Shown here: positions 24,522-37,100 of the stretch, one piece after another
Position numbering within the stretch: the first letter of the stretch is position 1
Layout: the number at the start of each line of letters is the position of its first letter
DNA from: Daucus carota subsp. sativus
Lineage: Eukaryota; Streptophyta; Magnoliopsida; Apiales; Apiaceae
Assembly: GCF_001625215.2 (NCBI RefSeq)
Contig: NC_030389.2
Location: forward strand, 45,683,454 to 45,747,453
Length of the DNA: 64,000 nt
Reading direction: 5' to 3'
Notes under the pieces: generated by a model
Told to the model about the DNA's origin: nothing
Seen by the model: the letters and a program-made list of their open reading frames with translations, nothing else
Databases searched by the model: none
Made by a program: the position numbers and the translations under genes

Positions 24522-25037
24522 GTTACCTAGCAGTGGCAGCTGTGACGGGTGGGAGTCTGGTGTATGTAACCATTGTGATATTCTCGGAAGCACATCACTT
24601 TATTTATTTATTAAAATAAACTGGATCTTCTACTGGACACAAATCATATATTTATCGATGTTCTATCTTATAAGGCAGTTGTAGTAGTACCGCGGACTGT
24701 CCAACTAACACCGGAAGCGTATTTAAGTCAGCATTAAATACAATATGAATGACAAGCTAGGCTAGCTGAGCAGCCATAAATGCTAGAGGACCCAGTCGCA
24801 CCTATCAACTTAACCATAAAGTTTAAAACAAAGAACTGAAGAAGAAATACAAATACAGAATTCCATCCTCCCAATTTCAGAACATAGTACTATGTCACAC
24901 CGAAAAAGTAGTTGATTGATTTCGTAACTTACTGGTCTCCTATTTAGATGAAAGTTGAAACCACGCAACACAATCTGCCGGGTCTCTGACTAAATTCAAA
25001 ACAAGTTATTAATCGATCAAAATAAAGAGTAAGGTTG
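24522..25037. other. Upstream region of the NPF6.1-like gene
   Basis: Presumed promoter and 5' UTR of the minus-strand transporter. A stretch near 24911-25020 resembles sequence at 26076-26160 on the far side of the Stowaway and LINE pieces. No further gene seen. Confidence 0.35.
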
Positions 25038-25039
25038 TA

Positions 25040-25343
25040 CTCCCTCTGTCCCTCTCATTTCTTTACGGTTACTATTTTGGGATGTCCCTCTCATTTCTTT
25101 ACATTACCATAAATAGTAAGTATTTTCCATCATTACACCCACTATCTTCCCCCACTATCTCATATTTAACAATAAAAACTACTATTACACCCACTACTTT
25201 CCTCCACTATCTCAAATTTATTATTAAATATTGATGGGTCCCACCACTTTAACCACTTTTCATCTAACTTTACTCATTTTTTATACATTGTCTTGGTCTC
25301 CGTGTCCCCCTCCAATGTAAACAATTGAGGGGGACGGAGGAAG
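25040..25343. mobile_element. Stowaway-type MITE
   Basis: 304 bases with ends CTCCCTCTGTCCCTCTC and, reversed, CTTCCTCCGTCCCCCTC, flanked by TA on both sides (25038-25039, 25344-25345). CTCCCTCCGTCCC ends and a TA target identify the Tc1/mariner Stowaway group. Confidence 0.85.
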
Positions 25344-25345
25344 TA

Positions 25346-26051
25346 AGTGTTTTTTTTTTAAAGTAAGACTTTTTTATTAGATCAAAAAAACATCATACAT
25401 AATGTTCTCCAACACACTAGGTGGAGGAGACTCAAACTCAATGAAGCAATTCACCTCACAAGATACCCGTGCTAACGAATGGGCTACTCTGTTGGCTTGC
25501 TTCTTAACAAATACAAGATCAATATCTGGACGACCAATCATCATCAAGCGGCTCTCATTAATCAGGTTGCCCACTTCTAAAAAATTGATTACTCCCCTGT
25601 TAACAGCCTGAACAGTAAGCAATGAGTCACTTTCTAGCTCCACATTCATTATGCCTAGCTCCATAATCCATTTTAAAGCTTCCACCACTCCGAATGCTTC
25701 TGCCTCAAATACTGTGACTTCTCCTTCATGCCTTGAACATTTAGCTTTACAGAATCCACCATTTTGGTCGCGCAGCACCATACCAAGTGCAAAGCTCGAA
25801 GTTCCTGCATGCACAGACGCGTCAACATTAATCTTTAGTTTGCCAGGTTCCGGAGCTTTCCAATAGTTTGTCACATCTTGCTTACTTCGTCTACTCGCAT
25901 CACCCGTAGTCAACTTATACTTTTGCACCTTTTGCCACTGAGAAATCTGTTTCGCACTCCACTGCATTGCCATACTCGGAGTTACCACTTTATGTTCCCA
26001 GACCTTCATATTTCTAGCCGACCACATACCCCATAAATTTATGTATAACAT
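25346..26051 (-). mobile_element. 3' end of an L1-type LINE with intact RNase H domain
   Basis: On the minus strand an open frame from the ATG at 26051 to a stop at 25377 (224 residues) carries an RVT_3-type RNase H: Asp in KINVDASVHA, Glu in FEAEAFGVV, Asp in LESDSLL, and AHSLAR near the end. Upstream residues (WGMWSARNMKVWEH) match the usual link between RT and RNase H in plant LINEs, so the element is 5'-truncated. The frame is followed by an A-rich tail (about ten A on the minus strand, 25349-25358) that abuts the Stowaway MITE. It could be read as a lone RNase H gene, but the tail favours a LINE. Confidence 0.8.
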
Positions 26052-26345
26052 CAATATAATTTTTGAGAACTAATTTTGTAACTTATGGGACTCCAATCCA
26101 TTGATTTAGATGAAACCACACAATTTTACTTAATTTATCAAAAGTTGTTTATTATTTAAAATAAATAAATAAATTATAAGTAATAAGTATATTAATTTAT
26201 AAATTTTGAAATATTTGGATAATAATATGATATGATTATATAAATTATTTAAGTATATGAAAAATTTATTATAAGTTAATAGAATGTTTGATAATATAAA
26301 AAATAAAGTAATTTTTCAACTTTCGGATTTTATTAGAAAACTGTA
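26052..26345. other. AT-rich spacer
   Basis: No gene. It contains sequence resembling 24911-25020 and simple AATA-rich runs. Confidence 0.35.
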
Positions 26346-26354
26346 TTGTTTTTT

Positions 26355-27582
26355 GGGAAAATAGATTTTTTTACCACCCAACTTATTATTTGTTTAGAAA
26401 CCTACCACTGAACTATAATTTTTTTCTTTTTTGTTACTAATGTTAGGTTCGGACTATTTTTTGTCACTAACGTTAGGTTCGGATTTGATTATTAACACTA
26501 TGTTATTTTTTTAGTATTATAAAAATATAGTGTTAGTCTGCAATATAATGGCGATCTGATATGTGTCTATATTTTTATGTAGTGTCCTAGGTAGTTTACC
26601 TTGAAGGACGAGAGTTGGATACGCATTTTGAGATTCCAAAAAATTTCAAAAATCATTTTATTTTATTTTTTCTGAATAAGATTTAATGTTGTTTTTTTTT
26701 CCCTTAAAAAAACGTTGGATTTTTTTTTTGTCACTAATCTTATGTTTTGATTTGATTATTAACAATATGTTATTTTTTTAGCATTATAAAAATATAGTGG
26801 TAGTCTGCAATATTATGGTGATATGATATGTGTTTATAATATTATATACAGTCATCTATATGTCCCTTAGTTAGTTTACCTTGAAGTACGAGAGTTTAAC
26901 AGGCATTTTAAGAACCTGAAAAATTTAGTTTTATGAATTATTTTAAGACTCCACAAATATATAGTATCATTTGATTTTATAGTTCTTTACCACTACTTGT
27001 CACGTATTTTAAGGTTCCCATTTTTTATAAATATAGTTCCATAAGTTAATTTTGAGATTTCCTTTCTGAGTAAAAAAATCCGTACTCTCATCTTCTAAGA
27101 TAAACTACTTAAGACACATACGAAGTACTACATATAAAGATATAGACACAGATCACTATTATATTGCAGACTACCGAAAAATAGATTTCTGAAAAATATT
27201 GTTTAGATGGTCGGAAAATTTAAATAAAGGTCTGATTTTAATTAAATATAATAAAATTTCTCAAAATGCCCCTTCAAAGTTAACGGTAACGGCAGAAGAT
27301 AACGGAAAGGGTGCAAAGTGTCTACGGGTTAAAAGTAAGGGACTGCATAGTGTTTATTCCAAAACTATTAGGTGCAATGTGCAACATTCTGAAATCAAAG
27401 GGGTGCCAAATGCAATTAATACTAAAAAGAATAACATAATGTTAATAATCAAATCTGAAACTAACGTTAGTGACAAAAAAAAATCCGAACATAACATTAG
27501 TGGCAAAAAAGAAAAAAATTATAGTTCAATGGTAGGTTTCTAAACAAATAATAAGTTGGGTGGCAAAAAAATCTATTTTCCC
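26355..27582. mobile_element. Mutator-like element with ~100-base terminal inverted repeats, non-autonomous
   Basis: 1,228 bases. The left end (GGGAAAATAGATTTTTTTAC, then CCACCCAACTTATTATTTG) is repeated inverted at the right, ending ...CAAAAAAATCTATTTTCCC; the match continues for about 100 bases through TAGGTTTCTAAAC-type sequence. The flanks TTGTTTTTT (26346-26354) and TTGGTTTTT (27583-27591) agree in 8 of 9. Inside, a block of roughly 120 bases (GATTTGATTATTAACA...TGCAATAT.ATGG) occurs twice, near 26470 and 26745. The open frame 27199-27543 lies inside and is derived from the inverted repeat, so I do not call it a gene. Confidence 0.85.
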
Positions 27583-27591
27583 TTGGTTTTT

Positions 27592-29061
27592 TTTAACACA
27601 GACGGCAGCCTTTTGTTGACAGAAGGTTTGCTATTCAAATTTTGGGGTTTTCCTTTCATTAATCTTACTCAGAGCGGCTTTCTTCTGGGAAGCAACAACC
27701 TCTACCACATTAAAATATTACTCTAGGTTTTTGGAGCACCAATCCACCTATGGTTCAAAACTTTACAGAGTGATTTACCTTTGAGAAATACAAACAACTA
27801 CACATGACCTTCTAAACGTTACACATATCAATATATTTATATAAAGGAGAAGCATGGGGCATTTAGGTGGCGCCTCTCAGAGAGTCCTGTTCTATTATTC
27901 TAATTTTCTGAAATTTTTGTATGAAAAAATATCAAAAATAAAAATTACCTTTTTTAGTTTCGAATATATTGAAAGAAAGTTTCAGAACTAGCTTTTTCAA
28001 AATATCATAATCAAATTAGAATTTGAAACTGTCATCATATTTTTGGAAAAAGTGTATATAAAAAACCAAAAGGATTTTTGAAAATCGAATCAGAATTTGA
28101 AACTATCATAATATTTTTGGAAAAATGTGTATATCAAAAACAGAAAGTATTTTTGATAAGCAAGTTTTTTTCAAATCAACCTCTATAAATTGAGGTCAGC
28201 CATCATAAAATTTAACGTACACAGTTTTTTTGAGCTTATTTGTCTTCTCCATCTAATACAATAATGAGTTATACATTATGCCAGAGTTATACATTATGCC
28301 AGATGTTTTGAATGGTGACAGAGATGATTGACCGATAAAAGTAAGAGTTTGTCGGATTGATGTGGGAGTCGATAAATACAAACACAAGAGAACAATATCG
28401 TCTTGACATGATATTGATGGATAAAAAGGTCAATAAATTAATTGTTAGTAATATATCTTTGTTCGTTATCTTTTTTATAATATTTGTTTTGTTTATCGCA
28501 CATGTTTATTGTTGTTAATTTTTATATGATTTACTTTGTATATAGAAAAATATTATTCATGCAACACTTCCACAATATATATTTTAAGTGAAAGCTGTTT
28601 ATACAGTGTTAAAAAGATAAAGATTGTTTATAATATAAAAATTATTTTATTTTATAAATATTGATTTTGAATCTTTAATATAATTTTTATAAACAGCGCA
28701 AGTTATATTATTCTACAAATATTAATTTTGAATTATTAATATAATTTTTATAAGACCGCACTAGTTTGTTCTAAAGGTTCAACCGATGACATGATATACT
28801 TTTATGCATTCCTCCATAAACAGAAATGGTAGTATGTTCCAGCAATTAGTGGAACCTCACTGAAATCAGAAATAAGATTATTTCATTAACCATTTTACTA
28901 CCGTATACACATTGCTTCGAGATTGAGCAAATTCTACATCTCAGAGAAACTGAGAGATCAGGCAATGACCATATAAATAAAAGAAAATATCTAGCATATG
29001 TAGAATCACAAATATCCAGGACTAGCATCCCCTGCAGCATTGCAGTCTTTGACTTCCCAGG
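27592..29061. other. Intergenic DNA downstream of SCD2
   Basis: No gene recognised. It holds a 74-base tandem duplication at 28018 and a second AT-rich direct repeat near 28656/28717 (TTTTGAAT.TTAATATAAT). Sequence just before 29061 would be the SCD2 3' UTR. Confidence 0.4.
28018..28163. repeat. Tandem duplication, period about 74 bases
   Basis: AGAATTTGAAACTGTCATCA at 28018 recurs at 28092 (AGAATTTGAAACTATCATAA). Both copies continue through ATATTTTTGGAAAAA and GTGTATAT. Two copies only. Confidence 0.8.
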
Positions 29062-31119
29062 CTACTTTATGTGAGCAGTTGTAGAAAGATCCTGATCAAC
29101 TTTCTTGCGGGATGCTTCCCACATTAAGTGCTCGATGTTCAGTTTCCTTAGCTCCATAAGACCTTGCTCAACTGAAAGCACAGGCAGAAAAAACACACAC
29201 GCACTCCATGAGTGGAGATTAGATTTAAACTCACTAGTTGCTTAAACAAAGAATTTACGTCAAAATTATTAAATTGACAAGTTGTTCGAACAAATATGTC
29301 CAAACTTTCTCTAGTTATCTCCATGCTAAAGTGGAACTACATCTGGCCGCTATCTCTACCAAGTGCACTTGTATAGTTAAGAACTTTCGAGCATAGGATA
29401 GCAGATATGAGATTTTACAGATGAGAGAATGTGAAAATAATGCTATTTCAGAAATACTGCATTGTTCACAACGGTGACCACCAGCTCATACTTTGTCCTT
29501 TTATTCTTGCACTACAATACTCCCTAACAACCTCTATCCTGCCGTTAGCATAAAGCACGCAGCATGCATGATATGCAACTAAATTGGTGTCCCCAGTAAT
29601 ACACATCAGCACAGAAACGACAAGACATGTAATAAAACAAATACACATCAACTTGCATGAGTACAAGGATGAATTTAATTAGAACTTCAGCAGCAAAGTG
29701 GCTGCTATGATGATATGTGGGATCGGCAAGCTTATGATGAATTGATGATATGTGTGTGGCTGAAAAATGTAAACGAAGGTGTGTTCAAGGCAACATTACA
29801 GCATGAAGTGTTGAGTCTTTGACAATAACCTTGAAGAGCTTATTGCCATCAGAGTAGAGGTGCTATAGGCTTTATAGTAAAGGTCGCTTTCTGGGCAAAT
29901 ATGAAGAAGAGGCTTAGTAGTTGGTATTTATATGTGTATTTATTGTGCTTATAAGTCAGTGTCGTTTTTTTTAAGGATTTTGCGATACTCTGGGAGAGTT
30001 AAGGGTGATTGGTAACAAGGGCCTTTTTTAATATATAATGTTATTGATCCTAATGATAAACAATGATAGAAATTAATTATGCCTTGCAATTTCTTTGAAG
30101 TATGAAATTGATTTCTTGCAAAAAAGTGTGAGCAAGTATACATTTTATGATCAATACTCCCACCACCCAAAATAATTGTCGCTTTGAGGTGCTAAAAAAA
30201 ATTGTTTCCACATTATATATATTTTTTTCTGAATAAAAATATAACATTTAAATTTTTATTCAAAAAAAGAATTTTGAAAAAATAATGTCGAAGTAACCGT
30301 TATTCTCCTTAAAATATGTGGAAAGTCAAAGAGACACTTATATTGGGACACTGGAAGTACATAATAACCATTTTGACCATACAACTTAAACAAAATCTTT
30401 AGTACATCTTAGGGATGGCAAAATTTTCCAAACCGACGGATATCCGACCGAACCGACCCGAATGGTTTTTACCGAACCCGATTTTTATGGTTTGGTTTCG
30501 GGTTTGGTTTTTATTTTTAAAAACCGATTGAATTTGGTACGGGTTTGGTTTTTAGGCCAACCGAACCAGTACCGACCCGAATAGCCGAAACCCGATTCGA
30601 ATCCGAACCAAACCGAAACCAGACCAAACCCGATATACAATATATATATATATATATATAGGGGAGGGTTCTGGTACAAACTTACAAACTTACAAACTTT
30701 TTTTGTTCAACACATATATAACTTGAGTTCAACATTTTTTAAACATATTTTGTTGAACATCGATTAAAATAGTGGCGGAGAAGTACATAAACCAATTTTT
30801 AAATGTAAGAACTAAGGTAAACATGTTATATAACTAATATTTATGTTTCTAGACCCTACTCAAACCCTAGAGGTATAGTTTAAACATCTTTTTAGATATA
30901 TTCAACACAATGATAATTAGTGTTCAACACCCGATGTTGAACCCAGGTTATAAATGTGTTGAAAACGCGATTTATTTATGCGTTATTTTTAAAAATTGTG
31001 ATGTTTTTTGAAGAATTTTCAACATGGATACTTTATATAACTAAGGATTAACACGATGGGAGAATAAAAAAAAGTTTGTAAGTTTGTAACTTAAAAAAGT
31101 TTTTAATTGATCCTATCCC

Positions 31120-31166
<47 letters not shown>

Positions 31167-34100
31167 TTGTATGTATGTATGTTTGTATGTATGTATGTAT
31201 GTATGTGTATATATATATATCATATTTATATAAAAATAGTCATTATCAAAAGATTAAAAGATATGTGTAAAAAAGAATAATTATATTGTTATCTTTTTTT
31301 TAATAATATTTCATCACTTATTCAAATATTGAATATGATACAGAGTTATTTATAAATACTAAATACATATTCTTATAATAAAATAAACATAATCTAGTAT
31401 TGAATAATATTTGAACAAAAAAAAAGTATCATCAAAAAATTTGTTCAACTAAATAAATAAAATAAAATCCATACAATCTTATATTAGAATATAATGTTTT
31501 ATTTTCTTGTGTATAGCAATTAACTTACATTTATTTTTAATAAGCTAAATTAATAAAAAGATTTTAAAAAGCTGAATTAATAATACTTTACTAATACTTA
31601 AAAACAATGAAGCTTCTCTTTAATTATGAATTATTGTAATTTCTAATTTAATCATGAATGTTTTGTAACAAATTGAGGATATGTTAATTTTTGAATAAAA
31701 GACTTGTTTATGAACCTATATTTTAAATATATTTTGTTAGAATTTTTTTATATAGTTTTCGGTTTTGGTTAAAACCGAACCGAAACCGAAAACCGGTGGT
31801 TCGGGTTTGGTTTTTGAACTTCGGGTTTCGATTCGGTTTGGTTCGGGTTCGGTTTTGAAAAACAGTATCCGGTTCGGTTTCGGTTTTCTCCAAAACCGAA
31901 CCATACCGACCGATTGCCATCCCTAGTACATCTGATGTTCTCTAAATAATAAATACAATATATATAGCTAGTATTGAAGATATATTTAATATGATAAATT
32001 CTATATGGGGTAATGCTACGTACCCAATGTTTTTCCAAAATGACGTGGCACACAAACGGCTAGTATTAATTGGGTGGTTGATGTGCATACAGGGGGTCCC
32101 ATTATTATTAGTGTGAGTTGACCCAATCATATGTTGCCAAGTAGATTTGGGAAAAAAAATTGGGAAGAGTTTTTGGGGTACCTAGCATTTTCCTTCTATA
32201 TGTGATATAAAAACTACCTTGTAACACCTAATTTGAGTAATAATTTAAATTCTTGCTACTATAACCTTATCAAATACACTTGATTACTAGTAAAGTATTA
32301 GGTGTGCCCATAATCACATCTTGGGTAGGGTCTCACATAACGTATACGTTGGATAGGGTCTCATCCACACTCACATCCAACAAGTTCCTACGGCACCTCA
32401 TAAGATTCCTAGTTGTTAGAAAAAGTAAGCAAAGTTGTGGTTCATAATTTGCTTTTACATATCCGTTTGACTATATATTTAAAAAGATCTGAATGAAACT
32501 ATATAAAGAATAGTTAGATAATAGTTACCATCAACAGCATCGTGTGAAGTTGGGGACTGCCCACTGCGGCTTATCCAGAATTGCAGACGTTTATTGGCAG
32601 TGCCCTCCTCAATAGCATGAACTTTGGCTCTACTCCAGAAATATGTGAGCCATGCCTTTATAATATAGAGTATGATATTAAATAATGATTAGAAAGAAAA
32701 GAGAATGCTTTTTGTGGGGGGGCATAAAGCTATAACTTAGTAATAACAAGTAACATGAAAAGACATCATTTAATATAAAGCCAGAATCAGGTAAGTTTAA
32801 GTTTTTAGTGAAAAATAATTGTTTGTGGAGGACTTAAAAATGCATGATAATTGGTCAACAGAAGGAGTATGACAAAGACAAACAATCTTGAATAAAAGAC
32901 TGGCATGTAGATAAATCAAATATTGCAGACCTCTTTGAAAAGAACATCCTCAGACTCTTCTGTACTCAATTCTGCAAGATGACACATTAAGAGTCATGTA
33001 CAGACACAATATATAGATCAAATTGTATATTTACCCCTTCTTATGATGTGGTATCTGTCTCATGCCACAACCAAAAATTATTGTAGTTATAACTTAGTAA
33101 TGACAAGATTTTTCTGCATATAATTTTTTTATTTTCTAGCCCTTCTGCATTTAACTATATTGATGTGCTAACTTTAAAGTACAAGGTCATGTGACTGCAA
33201 CTGATAAACAAATATGTAACATACCAAAGGCGTCCATAAACTTTGTATCTCCAGGGGACTTCATATCTGTAAATATTATCATATCAGGGAAAGAAGAAAA
33301 AGGGCTGACATGTTTCATATCTGATCAAAGATAAAAATCCTTTAAGCTATTGATGGTAAGCAGAATCCACCACCAAGCCACAAAATCTGGGTTATTTGTG
33401 ATGACAACTTAATAATTGATTAGAAAGACAGCTCATAATGATACTTGTCCTCAATTGTCCTGCATTTGGTCTACACATAGTTGTACCCCAACACCCTGAC
33501 TTCCGTCCAGCATGTCAAGTTAAATTAAGCAACAGAGAATTTATAACGCAAACTTTATTAAAATACCAAATCTTGATTATCAAGTACATTACTACATTGA
33601 CTGTAGATTTTCAATGTGTATTTAAATTACGTCTGCCATTGTAGTTGATAAAATGAAGTCTCTTGTATGAGATAAACAACATAAGACAATATACTGAAAT
33701 ACTTGCAAATCCCTCCAGCTGCCCTATGTTGCTTGGACTTGGGTATGTAGTGTTGAACACAACATGAATCTAAGTGTCAAACTTCATTTATATAAACTAC
33801 CAACTTGGGATCTTGTCCCTATTTTGGACACAGGACTTTCATAAACAAGTTGCTGGCATCTAGGATATTATTGGTGCCTGAAGGGCCTTTAATCCATGTC
33901 ATAGGACTACAGTGGACCCTGATGGGTAAACCTAAAGGATACCATATCGAACAAACTTCAAAGTACCCGAATGACTGATCAGTATAGTACTAACACTTAT
34001 TTATCATGGGTCAACTGTAGCGGGTTTAGGGTCACATGATCAGTGGTCCATGCTCACTGACGGGCGTAATATTGTTATGTAATGACTGATCATTATGGTG

Positions 34101-37100
34101 GTAACCAGTGATCCATCGATATTGGTGTACGAGGCCGGGTCAAATAATGATCCTCAAGACTCTATGTTGGTCATAAAAGCTTGCGTAATAAATCTTTATC
34201 TCAGAGAATCCTACTTTGATTTAGGGTCTGATTTACAAGTAATCTACCATGTAGAGGTTAGGTACTTCTATAGGACACAAGTCTCGAAAATCGTTCAGGT
34301 AATATTTTCATATTATTATATTTTCCAAACTCTATAAAATACCCAACATTGTGTTTGTTGATTATCACGACAGAGGTAGCACAAAGAAAGACATCCCCCA
34401 TTCAGTCCATTATTTTGCATTTGCTAAGTATCTATTACAGGGTCATGTCCCTACAATATTCTATAAATTGTAATTCGCAGAGTGGAGTTATCAATACACA
34501 TGACATCAAAGTTTTAGATGTTTAGGAGGACCAACTTAATGTATGCTTTTTGAAAAATCCATAATTTACATCTTTCATGGAATATACAACATTTTTCCGG
34601 CATCTTTTCAGATATATAGTCTTAAGATTAGTTTTGAATATAAAAAACATACAGATTTTGAAACTAGGGATTCTTTAAAAATATTAGAAGAACAATAGAT
34701 AATTTTCCATCACGATATTAGGAAATATAGTTCTTCAACCATAGACATGCACTGACTTTATGTATGGAAAATAACATGCAAATGCTTTAATTTAATAAAC
34801 TTGCCATTGCAAATTTGGGTGGAACGGAAAATTTGCAACACAAGTCATGCAGCTCCTATGATATGCTTACGGAAGATTCATTCTACATGTGAATGCAGTA
34901 GATGTGGTTTTCAGGTGTCTAATATGTTATAATTTCGTGCTATTATTTATGAATATTTAAAACAGCAACACAAATTTTAGAAGCGGTATTAAAAGCAAAG
35001 CTTTTTTTTCGATGATGAGACTATCAGAGGCATCAATAGTGTAAATATCCACATAATATGTACAATATACCGGAACAACCTGAAATGGATTGCCGAACAG
35101 AGTTTGGTCTTCGCTGCTGGGCCAGTGCTAGCACAATTGCGTCCTCAACCTTTTGGCAAAAAGATGAAAAGAGAAACATATATATAAAATTTGCAGCAAC
35201 ATTTTCATATAAGAAAATACTTACATCAGCATAGTATCAGCATCATATGCAGATCTACACTGATGAGACATGATGGAGAGGAGATGGAAAATATTTCTTC
35301 AACATTACAGTTACTAGATTGAAGCCAAGTAGGTCTAGACCCAAATTTAATGTACATGAGATAGTTTAATAACAATCTCATAGTAAGAAGACCTTCAATG
35401 CAACCAGCTCCTTTAATCCCATTTCAACTGACAGCATACTTTCAATATTTCCTTCTCCGGTTAGATCACTCAAGTCCTGGACATGTTTGCTTCTCCACTG
35501 TGGATTCTCATCCCCTGATCAGTTAGTAGATCAAATTGAATGTGATGTTTAACACATACATGAAGAGCAACAAATTATTTCATCTATTGTACAGATAGAA
35601 CTATGGAGGAATATCATCAGATGCAAGACACATAATAATAAATCAACAATATGTAACAATAAAACAATAAAAACATCTTCCGGTAGCAGTTACTAGCCTT
35701 TTCCCCAGCAATTTTCTTTAGCCTTTTGTCCAGCAGAAATTACAACTTCAAAAGGAAGAGGAGCTAATGATGACCAGTACTCATGTTTAGACGCTGCAAT
35801 ATCTGAGCAGATGCCTGGAAAAAAAGGGTTATGCTCGGGTAGACTTAATACTGACAGATATACAAAATATAAAATCTCAACTCAGATGCATATATATATT
35901 ATAATAAATAAAAAATCAGGACTACCTTGACAAAAAGAGCGTAGCACAGTATGCGTATATAATTAGAATAAAGACAGAAATAATGTGGAAAGCCGCTCAA
36001 AGAGTAGTAACATACAGCAAAACAGTACACTATCTAGTAACATTATGCATAATTCTTTACAGGATTAAATCAAGGTACAATCAAGTTGCAAAAAGACAAA
36101 GAATGATTTTACCGGAAAATAAAGCTCATTAAACTTTTTGAGAGTTCTAAAAGTTAATCTGAATCAAAAGCACATCAGGCTAAACACTTTATAGTGTAGC
36201 ATAGGCAAGAATAATTTACTAATCAGTGATGTATAACGGAGTGCAGAGTGGTGCCAACAAAAGAAAACTAAAATAACTTAATCTGTGGATTATGATCCAT
36301 AAAATGAAGTTAACAACATGATGGGCATGATATGTTCTTGTAATATACAGTCCGTACAGAGACTTTTAGTTAGCAGTAGGGGTTAAAGGAGCCAAGTGAA
36401 TTTCAATAATCTGACTTTCGGATAAAAGTTTCCACAAGGCAGATATATAGTAAAAGGTTTAGTCATAGTTCTATTCATGCACATTCCATCTGTCAGATGA
36501 GACGAATAAATTGAGCTATTGAGATAAATAAAATTAAGCTATCTATTTGAATTGCCCCGAATCTTCATTCTTCAGGTTGGTTCGATAAAGAAAAAATAAA
36601 GTACAATTAATAACCATTACGAGAAAGCTAAAGCAAACTAGTGTTGATAGTGCAATAGTAGATTACCATGACGGGCAGCTAAACACCAATAGCGTGCAAG
36701 CCAACATCGCTTAAGAACAACTTCCTCCTACAAAGTCAAAAATAAAAAACGGTGACTATTATACACAAGTAAGGAATTCATCTGTGAGGCACACACAATC
36801 TTGTACATATATATTATACACACGCACCATTTCCTGTTGATTTAAGACCATCCTCTGTGTCATCGAATGTAAGTCTCTAACTTCATACTTCACTTTCTGA
36901 AACTGGTCTGTAGCAGCTGCAGCCTCATCTTTCACTTTCTAAACCATGTTACAAGACAAATCATAGTCTTCCAGTTAAACCAAAGAGGCGATCTTGTAAA
37001 GCGTCATTGAGAACTCAAGAGACAGATAAATGTATACCACTATTACCTCAGATTGCTATAGTTATATATATTAGTATATTATAGAAATACATTGAGAACA

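Larger units (their letters stand above)
30410..31925. mobile_element. hAT-type element with ACCGAACC-rich ends, in SCD2 intron 16
   Basis: 1,516 bases flanked by an exact 8-base direct repeat GTACATCT (30402-30409 and 31926-31933). Ends are TAGGGATGGCAAAA and, reversed, TAGGGATGGCAATCG. Both subterminal arms (about 190 bases) are packed with AAACCGAACC / GGTTCGGTTT motifs in opposite orientation. Open frames in these arms are repeat translations. The centre has no transposase and contains a second, nested element and microsatellites. Confidence 0.88.

Noticed and set aside
25377..26051. Stand-alone host RNase H gene
   Set aside because: An upstream RT-linker peptide and a poly(A) tail make it the 3' end of a LINE.
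27199..27543. 114-codon open frame
   Set aside because: It lies wholly inside the long-TIR Mutator-like element, its 3' half is the inverted repeat itself, and it has no domain.
30485..30679. Gly/Phe- and Lys/Thr-rich frames in the ACCGAACC repeats (also 31723-32053)
   Set aside because: They are translations of the subterminal repeat arms of the hAT element.
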